Origin: Isoetes taiwanensis | Lineage: Eukaryota; Streptophyta; Lycopodiopsida; Isoetales; Isoetaceae | NCBI GenBank assembly: GCA_021234155.1 | Contig: JAJEKV010000112.1 | Coordinates: forward strand, 2,162,282-2,226,281 | Reading direction: 5' to 3' | DNA: 64,000 bases | Made by a program: the position numbers and the translations under genes | The notes under the pieces: generated by a model | The model's database searches: none | What the model saw: the letters and a program-made list of their open reading frames with translations, nothing else | Told to the model about the DNA's origin: nothing | Shown: piece after piece, positions 10,930 through 20,149 of the stretch | How positions within the stretch are numbered: the stretch's first letter is position 1 | Layout of the letters: every line of letters starts with the position of its first letter

Positions 10930-11291
10930 TGTTAGAGCCTGAACTCTAACCTTGCAAGAAGGATGAAAAAACCCAACAATCCAAGCTCAATCTATCAAAT
11001 CAAGGCAATGCACAACACAAAGAATCATCATCTCCATAGTTAGATCAAGCAAAATACTCTCTCTCAATACACCGTCCCTCTGTTCTTCTCTCTCTGCTCA
11101 GATAATACTCTCCTGATCATGCCTCCTGCACACCATAATGCATCCGTGAAAAATATCCTACACGCGTGCATGTGCGTATCTCCCTCCATATACGGTATAC
11201 AATCTCCTATACCACCTCAATAGTGGTGAGTGTGGTGAGTGTGGTGAGTGGTGAGTGGTGACAAGTGTGGTGAGTGGTGACCACCCCAACA
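10930..11291 (-). repeat. 5' LTR of the gypsy element
   Basis: 362 bp, direct copy of the LTR at 3,530. Transcription would start here and run leftward. Confidence 0.93.
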
Positions 11292-11296
11292 TGCAC

Positions 11297-12076
11297 CTCG
11301 AGGGGAGACACTAAGGGGACCTAATAGCTTTAGTAGTATTTGTAATCGTAATGGCGTAAGCTATACGCCTTGCATGCATATTCCCCTTGTTATTCCCTCC
11401 CTCTTACAGTGTAATAGATCAAAGAAAAGAGATGCCAGACAATTTGAATGCATGAAGCGAGCGACATCCTCAACATTCATCTGGGAATATGCTACTAGCA
11501 AGAGAAGGACTTGATGATGGAGTGTCATAACAATATCCGATCCAGAGGCATCCTTTAGCCGCCAAGATGAAGAATTCAACGTGGAGGATGTTTGTCAATG
11601 AAACTACCTTCAGAGGTTTGGAAAGTGAGGTAGAAGCTTTCAAGTGGTCAACCACGCCATCAAAACCACTGAGGCCTCTAAAGAAGAAAGTTGACCTCTA
11701 CATCAAAAGGAGCCTGGAGTCTCAAGCAACTAAAGAACATTACCTTGCTGCTTCAAGAAGGCAACGAGGGGATGAGCTACTAGCAAGATTGAGGAGCTAC
11801 GATCATATAGTCGAATAAAGCAGGATTTTGTTAATTAGAGAAATTTGGTTTTCTCAATCGACAATGAAATAGGTCGCAGTACCCTCCTGGAAAGGGAAAA
11901 TTTGTTACTGTCAAGCAAATTGCAATGGCACTGAGCACACTTTTCGGTCGCCATATTTTTATCTGTGGGAAAAGCACTTATGGGCATGCCTTCACTGTGT
12001 TGGAATACAAAACTTAGAACATGCATAATGTCAACTGAGTGCAAGCTTTATGGGAGGAGTTTAACATCATTTCCAG
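11297..12076. other. No recognised gene
   Basis: Resumes the sequence broken by the gypsy insertion. One plus-strand frame at 11,567-11,818 (83 codons, charged C-terminal half) has no recognisable motif and no supporting context. Confidence 0.45.
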
Positions 12077-12132
12077 ATTACTGAACATGTCGAGAAGATC
12101 GCGATGGCGATCTTCCCGACAAGTTCAGTAAT
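12077..12132. repeat. Fold-back hairpin H1 (ATCGC-N4-GCGAT family)
   Basis: Two 26-bp arms pair with only two mismatches around the four-base loop GATG. The loop-proximal core is AAGATCGC/GCGATCTT. It lies about 230 bp beyond the stop of the methyltransferase-like gene. Confidence 0.9.
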
Positions 12133-12172
12133 ACTATTCGGAGTTATATCCACAACTTTCGGAAAATAATAG

Positions 12173-12275
12173 ACAAGGTCATTATTTCTAATCGGTAAAA
12201 AAAATGTAAGAAAATATAATACACAAGGTCATTATTTCTAATCGGTAAAAAAATGTAAGAAAATATACACAAGCT
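12173..12275. repeat. Direct repeat, two copies of about 53 bp
   Basis: The unit starts AAGGTCATTATTTCTAATCG, continues with GGTAAAAAAA and ends TGTAAGAAAATATA. It occurs twice in tandem with small indels. Confidence 0.8.
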
Positions 12276-14303
12276 CAAAAAAAGCAGAATAGTTTTATAA
12301 TATTTCATAATCTTTACATGATGTTTCACATCCAATAAAGCTAAAATACTTCACTAACGCCGAACTATTGAGTCTCTTTCACAGAATCTGGAGTAATGCC
12401 AAGTTCCTTGGCCATTCTATCTGCATGTTCCTTTCCTGCTGCAAGGGTCTGTGAGAGATTCATTTCGGAATATCCTGTAACCGAAGGGATCTCTACGTCC
12501 ATTGCATTGGCGATATCCTGCACACGCCCTGAGCACTATGTGTCCAACAATTCCTCCCATAGCTCACCAGCGAATTCAGACGTGCCCAGTAATCTCCTTC
12601 TCTTGCTTCCTTCAATCTTTTCTGGCCCTTCAAACTGAGAGTCGGCTTCAGAGGTACCCACCTATTCAAACTGGATAGATTGTTTGTTGATCATATCAGT
12701 TATTAATGGCATTGCCATTTCAAACTTCTGGTTCAGTACCTCGAGCTTTTCGAATGTTTTATCAAGTGCAGCGGAGTCCCTTTCCGTCTTCTCTAGCAAC
12801 GCCTAAGTTTCCTGTAGCCTCTCTGCAAAGCCTTTCTGATATAACTGGTCCACGATCGTGTCCATGTTACTTAGATCAGTCTCTTGAGTTATCTTGAGGT
12901 CCAAAACGTCTCCAGCGTTAGGGACTTCTTTCTGTTCCTCTTCTTCTTGTTCACAGTCTGGCCTTGCCATTTTCTCTAAGGTCTCGAAAAACGATCTAAA
13001 AAACCTGCAGACCTTATCGTCATACTCCAAGGAAACGCTATGTTTCCCTTGCATTAAAGCCACTCTAGAAGCTGTCCCCGCGGAAAAGAAGTCAAGAACA
13101 ACACCATCATCGGGAACCAACTCCTTGACCATGGCGTAAATATACGATGTTTTAGCCTGACCTTTGAGAACAAAATCCCCTTCCATTGCTGCCCATGAGA
13201 ACTTTGGCTTACCTGTGAAGTATTCCTGATATTTTTTCTTTGTTTTTGCGTCCACCTCCTCATTACCTGTGATTGGATACTTTGGAAGAAGTGTGCCTCT
13301 TGGTGCATTGGTCCCCTGAGTTAGACGAAGCTCCAACCTGGGTTGCACAGGCAAGATACGCACCTCACTTCTATTGATCGTCACATGGGTGACGTAGTAT
13401 TGAAATTCCGTAACCATTTTCTTGCTAACCCAGCCTTGTTCTTCATAAGCACCCATGGAGACATGCGAACTCCCCTGGATCTGACTTTGGCTGAACAAGC
13501 AGTTTGGCAAGTGGACTGATCTCAAGAACAAGACGATGTGATACACCTTTGCAGTTGTCATGCTTGCTATCCTGCGTATATTTTCAATGATCTGTGTATT
13601 TTTTCACTTCCCACACAGTGTTGAAACTGCGCATATCAATGAAAACCATTGTAGCATTTTTTGATACTTGTCCCCACACAAGAGTACCAGATTTAGTTAC
13701 CACTTTAATAATGTTTCTCTTTTCTTTCTGTTTCTGCTTCTTCGGGTTTGAGTATAGCTAGAATAGCTTCTAAGAAAACAGTGGGAAGATTTTCCTGGAC
13801 GTGATCCTTGTTATAGTTGGCCTTGATATAATCAAAATCCATACCTGCTATATCAAGTAGCCTCTCTTCATTGAGTTTAAGGAATAGTGCCACAAGCTCC
13901 TCCATGCTGCCGTATTTTTTATCTAACAACCAATTGGCATATGATAGTACCTCACGGTGCATCAAGGTCAGAGTTCTGATGTCTAAGGCCCTCTGCTTAC
14001 AGTCATGCCTGCCGGTATATCCAGATGCACCTTCAAATATGTCTTTCCCGCTAGAATCTCATCCATTGGTTGGGCTACCTCCGCATTATTCATGCCACAA
14101 AGGTACCTGAGAAATGTTTTATTGAAAAAAACTTTTGTTGGCTTCTCTGGCAGTTCTCCATGATCATCTGATAGCTTCCGTGCTGCCAACTTATTTACAA
14201 CCTCCATGAACTTTGCCCATGGTTCGTCGTGCATAAAGAGAAACTGCTTTTCATCTTTAAGTTCTTTGACCTTCAATGTAGTGGTGGCGACTTCAACAAA
14301 ATC

Positions 14304-14367
14304 CTGCAATGAAATGCTCATTAGGATCGCGGTCGCGATCTGTTTCAGCAAAAAGTGAGTAGGCTAC
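14304..14367 (-). other. 64-bp intron containing hairpin H2
   Basis: Donor AAG/GTAGCC and acceptor TTGCAG/GAT join AWK to DFVEV in phase 0. The middle of the intron is the palindrome GATCGCGGTCGCGATC (14,325-14,340). Confidence 0.7.
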
Positions 14368-14716
14368 CTTCCAAGCTGATGTCACTGCTGTGCCCGTTGC
14401 TCCCTGTGGAGGGCAACCGAAAGCCTTGTGCTGATTACGCAATTGTTGAAGCTTCTCCACAAGTGGCTCTCTGTACACAGTGTCTGCAATTATGTCGTTG
14501 CATTGAATAGATAATTGGATGTACTCCCTGTTGGACATGTTTCCATTGAGCACCCGCGTTCTTCTCTTGGCGTAAACTTTTGCAAATTCCAAGCGTTGTT
14601 CAACGCTGCCCATCACAGAGCAAAGGATCTGAGCAACAAATATACTGTGGTTTCCAGAAATAATGTAAATTTTTTTGTTTTGAAGCTCCTCAGGTCTCGA
14701 CCAAGTAATTATTTTT

Positions 14717-14780
14717 CTGCGAAAGAAAATAATTTAGTATTTTAATACATGACAGTAATGTATGTATACAAAGTACTTAC
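14717..14780 (-). other. 64-bp intron of the methyltransferase-like gene
   Basis: Donor GTAAGTAC and acceptor TTTCGCAG. Removal keeps the frame open from DPITK into ITWSRPEELQN and on to the next block. Confidence 0.7.
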
Positions 14781-15612
14781 TTCGTGATGGGGTCAAAAGG
14801 CACAACATCTGCCGGTGTAAGAACCTCTGTAGGGCACTTCTTGAAGCTCCTTATTAGAGTTTGCACGTGGTCGTTAGAACGAAATATGTGCGTCATTGTA
14901 GCTGGAGCTGTCTCGCAGTCGAAGATACTTACTTTTGTGAACCAATTCACCCCCATGGGATAAAATTTTCTAAACTCTTCGAGTTTTTGTGCTGTTTGTT
15001 CTGCAAGTTTTTTTTCCTCAGCAGGGTTGAACTTGAGTTCCTCAGACATACGAATATCAGAAGGCCAAGTTATTGCAGTTGAAGTGGCAGTTGGGACACC
15101 TGATGAAGTAGGCGTAGATGATGAAGAAGGCTGGTTCTAATCATCTATATTTAACTTCTGTAGTCTAATCTTGAAAGTACCTGTCTTCTTTTGTACTGGT
15201 TCATCCTTTTGACTAGACTATACTATAGGGGGAGGCATGAGCAATTTTGGAGCAGTAGGATCTACAACTGCTGAGGATGTTGGATTAGCAGAGCAGGTCA
15301 TAACTGGATCTTTTGGTGCAGATGATTCACCAACTGCAGCCAATAGAGCAACAATCCTTTTCTTAGCAACTGCACGCAACCAGTTTGTATCCATATGCGA
15401 GGGTAGCTTGTTGTCCTTAGTAGCCTTTAAGGCACAAGAAGGAGGCTTCTTATCTACTGACAATCCCTTTCTGCACTTGCTGAAGCCCACAAGAAGATCT
15501 TTGTTGCACTTAATACCAGAGAGAGACAAAGAATCATATGATGGCAGAATCCAACCATAGCCCTTTGCACTCGTTGGCAAACTCTTGCCACTAGCCGGCT
15601 TGTTCACTTTGC

Positions 15613-15679
15613 TTGCGACCATGATGGAGGGTTTAGGGTTTATGGTCACATGTTTGTTTAAGGTCCATCATGGTCGCAA
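15613..15679. repeat. Inverted repeat with perfect 16-bp arms
   Basis: TTGCGACCATGATGGA at 15,613-15,628 pairs with 15,664-15,679 around a 35-base spacer. It sits between two coding blocks of the methyltransferase-like gene. It does not share the exact ATCGC-N4-GCGAT core. Confidence 0.85.
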
Positions 15680-16012
15680 TCGCAGGATGTACTCTACAAA
15701 CTGCAACTGCTGCGGGTCCTCTATGCTACATATAATGGCATCCTGCACGTTATTCTTCGTACCCTCCCACATGGCTACGATGATGCCCAACTGTTCAAAG
15801 TCATCTGGGCCCTTTCCTGTCCTGAAAAAGAGGCAGAGATCCTTCCTGCGGTCCCCTTTGATATGCGGTATCGCCTGGGCAATTTCCATGCACCACTTCT
15901 GACTTTTGTCGGGAGTTACTGTGCGCATGGGTTCAACATTTGGCCCTCGGAAGAGGTCAAGTGCTGCATGAAGTTGATTAAGAAGGTCAATAAACATCTT
16001 AAAACAAAAGAG

Positions 16013-16044
16013 CCTCGAAGGAATGCGAGCGCGATCCTTGGAGG
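16013..16044. repeat. Fold-back hairpin H3
   Basis: 14-bp imperfect arms (CCTCGAAGGAATGC pairing with GCGATCCTTGGAGG) around GAGC. The left core has drifted to AATGC. Confidence 0.7.
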
Positions 16045-16060
16045 TCTTTGTCCTCAGAGA

Positions 16061-16076
16061 AATCGCGGCCGCGATT
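16061..16076. repeat. Palindrome H4
   Basis: Perfect palindrome AATCGCGGCCGCGATT. The outer arms beyond it barely pair. Confidence 0.8.
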
Positions 16077-16192
16077 AGTGAAGACACTTGAAACCTCTAT
16101 TGTATAAAGAGTGAAGCAAGTAAACATTTTAAAAAAGTGCTGGCAAAGAACGCGACCATGATTCTTGGAAGCAATGCAAACAAAAAAGTTCC

Positions 16193-16244
16193 AGTGTTAT
16201 GTTCTGAAGGATCGCGACGGCGATCCTTCAGATAATAAAACACT
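16193..16244. repeat. Fold-back hairpin H5
   Basis: Arms of 23-25 bp with a small bulge pair around the loop GACG, core GAAGGATCGC/GCGATCCTTC. Confidence 0.88.
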
Positions 16245-16256
16245 AGATGTTATTAT

Positions 16257-16302
16257 TATAGTGCTCTCAGAAATCGCGGCCGCGATTTCTTAGAGCACTA
16301 TA
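16257..16302. repeat. Fold-back hairpin H6
   Basis: 21-bp arms with one mismatch pair around GGCC, core GAAATCGC/GCGATTTC. The arm sequence (TATAGTGCTCT) is unrelated to that of H1 or H5. Confidence 0.92.
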
Positions 16303-16323
16303 AACCTTAAGTTCATAGATATA

Positions 16324-16361
16324 GAGATCGACAGGATCGTGATGGCGATCCTGCCGAGCTC
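16324..16361. repeat. Fold-back hairpin H7
   Basis: 17-bp arms with three mismatches pair around GATG, core CAGGATCGT/GCGATCCTG. Confidence 0.85.
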
Positions 16362-16549
16362 TTTTCATTGAAATTCTAAGATGCAAATAGTGTCAATTGA
16401 CTAGTGCTAAAAAAAGCGCGGAAATTACCTTCTTTAAGGGCAGCTGATCGAGACATGAAGGGCTGGTTTTTTTCCGAAGGCGCTAGATTTTCCGAAGGTG
16501 CAAGGAAACTCTAACTAAAAAAATCGCGAAGCTTAAGTAGGCTGGAGCC

Positions 16550-16745
16550 GCCCGCCATAAATGTCCTCCCATAAATGCCTGGTCATAAATGAACGTCATA
16601 ATTGTAGATGTCAGACTCGCACGTGCGCAATTAATTCCGCCGGCGGCCCTCATAAATGCGTTGTACTACATGCCTTCTCATTAATGCCCTGACATAAATG
16701 CACCTGACATAAATACACTTGTCTATAAATTCACGCATGAGAAAT
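16550..16745. repeat. CATAAATG repeat cluster
   Basis: The motif CATAAATG or CATAAAT recurs about eight times at irregular spacing, mixed with CATTAATGC variants. No gene is seen. Such short dispersed repeats are common near transposon ends. Confidence 0.65.
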
Positions 16746-17224
16746 GCCCCACGGCATTAAGGAGGCGGTGAAAAGTTAGTACCCGTCAGACAGAAAATTC
16801 CCTTCAGACAGAGACGGCCTACGGCTGTCGGAATGTACCTTGTACAAAATGTACGATGACTGCGACAGGGAGAGTCCTTGTAATTATGGCGTTTATAAGA
16901 GGACATTGATTTGAATTTTAAAAAGAAATTTGCCCGCCCATGCCCATGTCAAGAGCAATTCATTCCAAACAATTTCAGAAGGAATTAGTAGCTCAGGCAC
17001 TCGGGAGATTTCCACAGAGGCGCAAGGGAGGTGGCTGCTGGCGCTCACCAAAATTTAGCATCTGAACGACATATAAGTGGCCAATACAGGCAAGAACCGA
17101 AGTCTACTTTAGGATTTGATATGCATATACAAATTTACTGTTCGAATTCATGCTTTTGTTGCATTCTTCTTGTTTTTAGGACAGTAGTATTCTTCTGCAT
17201 CATTTCGTGGATAGATTAATTACC

Positions 17225-17550
17225 TTCGATTGCATTCTTCTATTCCATGAATTGTTATATGCTTTTAAAAGGTCTGTATAGACTAAATCCATTCTGCTAA
17301 TGCATTCTTCTAGTGTTTAGACTAGTAGTATTCTTCTGAATGATTTGTTGCATGAATTTGATCAGTCATCCTCAATTGCATTGATCTATTCCATGAACTA
17401 TTTTATGCGTTCAATAGGTCTATCTATAATAATTCCATTGTTAAATGCCTTTAATAGGTTTGCCTACAATAAGTCCATTCTGTTATATGCCATTAATAGG
17501 TCTGTCTATAATAATTCCATTATGCTATATGCCTTTATTAGGTCTGTTGC
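17225..17550. repeat. Degenerate tandem repeat, about 55-bp unit
   Basis: Four to five copies of a unit containing TATGCCTTTAATAGGTCTG, then a TATAATAA stretch and TTCCATT follow each other with substitutions. No coding capacity. Confidence 0.7.
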
Positions 17551-17738
17551 TTTTTTATGAACTTCCTTGCTGCATAGTTGAAATGCCCGTTGCTGCATAA
17601 AGGAAATGCACGTTGCTTGATCATGTTAGAGAACATGTTAGAGAACGTGCAACATATCGGGACCTTTTTAAAACACTTCATTTTTTGTACAGAAGATTAG
17701 GACAGTTCAACATATCGGGAGTTTCCGTCTGTTCAACC

Positions 17739-17756
17739 AGATCGCGGTCGCGATCT
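17739..17756. repeat. Palindrome H8
   Basis: Perfect palindrome AGATCGCGGTCGCGATCT. Outer arms pair poorly. Confidence 0.8.
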
Positions 17757-17825
17757 AAGGCAACAATCTTAGAGTATCTGCCTCTTACTGGACCGTCATT
17801 AGGTGGCTCTATTGTGGACCGTGAG

Positions 17826-17861
17826 TGCTGAACCAGATCGCGGTGGCGATCTAACGCAGCA
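17826..17861. repeat. Fold-back hairpin H9
   Basis: 16-bp arms (TGCTG at the base, AGATCGC at the loop, four mismatches between) pair around GGTG. Confidence 0.8.
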
Positions 17862-17907
17862 GTTTCCAGGTGTGTTGACTAATCCCACCAAGACATTGGC
17901 AGATAGT

Positions 17908-17941
17908 GCTCCATAAAATCGCCACGGCGATCTCTTACAAC
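17908..17941. repeat. Fold-back hairpin H10
   Basis: Core AATCGC-CACG-GCGATC with weakly paired outer arms. Last member of the family, 50 bp before MITE 2. Confidence 0.65.
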
Positions 17942-17989
17942 ATACCATTTTGTTTTTATGTCAGGATGGACCAATTGAGGTCTATTTTA

Positions 17990-18264
17990 GGGTGAAAGCA
18001 TGCTAGGGCCTACATAAAAAATTACCAAAAAGGTACTTTTCTGTGTACTTCTGTGCAAGTACATAATTGTATTTTAAAGTACCTAGACTACAAGATTGGC
18101 TAAAAGAAATTGTGTTATGTTCAAGAGTAGTAGTACATAGATGTTGTAAGGTACCTTGTGATGTCAAGAAGATGTTAACAACTCAAATATATCATCATCT
18201 TTGACTACCCAGAGTATTTTCCAGGTAGTTTCCAAAACATGTAGACCCTAGCATGCTCTTACCC
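17990..18264. mobile_element. MITE 2, 275 bp
   Basis: Inverted ends of about 26 bp: GGGTGAAAGCATGCTAGGG on the left and GGGTAAGAGCATGCTAGGG read from the right. Flanked by TTTA at 17,986-17,989 and 18,265-18,268. Noncoding. The TIR start, length and 4-bp target match MITE 1. Confidence 0.85.
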
Positions 18265-18283
18265 TTTATTCAATGGGACGAAG

Positions 18284-20140
18284 GTGGGGGAGGCTCGTCT
18301 ACACAACTTCACAAAGCACCATAACTTGCCCTTGCCCGAGGGTTTCGCTGTAGTGTCTGTGGAAGCCATTCTTGATGGGAGCATTCCGTTGCCTTATTCA
18401 GAACCCGAGATTTCAAATCTTGGAGAGTCCAGAGGGAGTTTTATTTTGTGGCTCGAGAGAGATGTGACTGAGCTTGAAGATAACACTGCCATCTCCACTC
18501 CACCTGCACAGATAAAGAAGCTGAATTGGTTGTCGTTGGAGGATCCCACTACTCCATTTGGTTCACTACATCATCCTGGGGGTATTTCTAGGGAAGAACT
18601 TGTCGAGAGTAATTGCACACTTTTGCATGAATGCTGTGATATGCCTTATGGCTTCAGTGTGATCATCTTTAGCGATCCTAATCAAGCAGTTGCTGATACT
18701 AGATTAGGTGATGACTTCCTGGCTGCCACCTTGATGAAGCTATGCCCCATGCCAGAAAGACTGTCAATGAGATGCCAAGCTTGTGCTGAGATGTCACAGT
18801 TGCACGACTTTGTGAAGTGATCGAATGCTTTGGTATTAGGAGACAATGTTGCTGTCTCGACACTCATAAAGACTGTCAGAGAGACAGTCATTGAAGCAGA
18901 ACCCTATGCCATGCAAATTGAAGTCGAAAAGGCACCCAAGAGGATGTACAGAATGGTGAACCGGACTCCACGTAAAGTTGCTGTGACCACTAAAGCCCAG
19001 AGAAAGATCACGACAGCTTCCATTTTAAACTTTACATCTTCGATTTGTTGCATGAGAAGATGCTGCGCAAACGTCTCAACAGCCGAGATTATGTGCACGC
19101 GTACTTTCTTTTGGAACTTGAGTGCTTCAGACAGGACAACATTTGTTTTTAACATGTCAGACGTTTGTTCAGATAACGGACAGGTCAGGATGCTCATGCT
19201 AAATAACAAGCAGGTTTGTTTGAAAGCATGGCATATAGCCTATGGCATTCCAATGTCCACTTTCTATAAGTGGCAAAGACTTTTCCTTGCTGGTCACAGA
19301 GTTGCTGAACATGGTAACACGGGCACGAAAAAACCAAGGTCTCACACTCTAGCAGGGAAGGCCGTGCTGTCTATGTACATAGATGAGAACGCTGAGACAA
19401 TGCCCCACAGATCGAAAATCACTACTGAAGGCGTGAGAGAGAATGTGAAGAGGATCCCCTCTGTCCTAACCAAAAAAGACATTTTTCATGAGGTGAACGC
19501 CAATGTGATGGAGATGACAGGCAAGCACATCTCTCATTCTTCATTTTCACGTGGGTGGAAGCTAAATCACAACGAGGTTGCAATAGCAAAGAGGATAGCT
19601 TTCTCTAAGTGCAATACCTATATTGTAATAAAAGAGAAAATGACTAAGACGAGAGATCCAAGGGAGAGAAGAGAATTGCAGATTGAAAGGAAGGCACACA
19701 TGACTGCCCAGATATCTTGTAGGAGCTTGTAGTGGTCATGGAGAGCTCTGTCCCATCGATCACCGGATCAGGCGCTCACTATCATACATTATAAGATGGA
19801 CCAAAACAAGACTATGATTCCAAGACTGGAAAAATTAGCAAAGTCGGTATGGAGAGGTGAACGCTTGAAAGTTAGTGTGACTGGTGCACTGATGCATGGC
19901 CATGGAACAGGTGCATTGGGACATTTATCACTCGACCTTTGAAAGGATGATTCAAACTTTCATGTTGGTTCCTTGAATCATGCTATCAAAACACTGGAGG
20001 ATGCATCCGAAGATAATTGGGGTCATTTGAGAGAACAAGGTCGGCCTGAGGGCATGTGGGTCAATGCACTCCTCGATAGTGCAGGGTTGAGGACAAAAAA
20101 AAGCAATTGCACTGGACAAGACTTTGTAGCACCTCCTAAG
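18284..20140 (+). pseudogene. Transposase-like pseudogene with helix-turn-helix segment
   Basis: One plus-strand frame runs from 18,284 to about 20,140 with in-frame stops at 18,818 (TGA), 19,730 (TAG) and 19,939 (TGA). The N-terminal part (GFAVVSVEAILDGSIPLPYS, then SRGSFILWLERDV) resembles the DUF8039-like domain of plant En/Spm-type proteins. The middle has QVCLKAWHIAYGIPMSTFYK followed by AEHGNTGTKKPRSHTL, a helix-turn-helix-like block. The last third has YKMDQNKT and VSVTGALMHGHG then DSNFHVGS, which I take as the DDE-type catalytic region. Because one frame persists over ~1.85 kb, decay is mostly by point stops. I infer a transposase; the superfamily is uncertain. Confidence 0.65.
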
Positions 20141-20149
20141 CAACCAGTG

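Larger units (their letters stand above)
3530..11291 (-). mobile_element. Ty3/gypsy LTR retrotransposon, decayed but structurally complete
   Basis: Two direct repeats starting TGTTAGAGCC and ending CCCCAACA (3,530-3,916 and 10,930-11,291) bracket gag-pol sequence on the minus strand. The 5-bp target duplication TGCAC is intact on both sides (3,525-3,529 and 11,292-11,296). Domain order in the coding direction is gag, zinc knuckle, protease, archaeal-type RNase H, RT, RNase H of the RT pair, integrase. Frameshifts and stops occur in gag and pol, so it cannot be autonomous now. By eye the LTRs differ at about ten bases plus one repeat-length change, so the insertion is fairly young despite the broken frames. 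It may have moved with help in trans. It carries a MITE at 7,820-8,100. Confidence 0.95.
12365..16087 (-). pseudogene. Decayed multi-exon gene with SAM-methyltransferase-like domain
   Basis: Coding segments run right to left. 16,087-15,668 holds an RGPNVEPMRTVTPDKSQKW block and 15,649-15,218 a Lys/Ser-rich linker. The block at 15,049-14,781 ends VVPFDPITK. A 64-bp intron (14,717-14,780, GTAAGT...CAG) and a second 64-bp intron (14,304-14,367) join in frame to the next blocks. After a frameshift near 14,058 comes HDCKQRALDIRTL. The domain at about 13,160-12,960 contains GVVLDFFSAGTASRVAL then SVSLEYD. This resembles motif I and the acidic end of strand 2 of N6-adenine or similar DNA methyltransferases; no DPPY/NPPY motif is seen. 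The C-terminus is coiled-coil-like and ends KELGITPDSVKETQ at 12,365. In-frame stops (12,803, two in the linker, others) and shifts make it a probable pseudogene. It is either a gene carried by a transposon or a degenerate host gene. Confidence 0.65.

Noticed and set aside
3530-11291. Separate solo LTRs rather than one element
   Set aside because: Same orientation, matching TGCAC target duplications and gag-pol in between show a single insertion.
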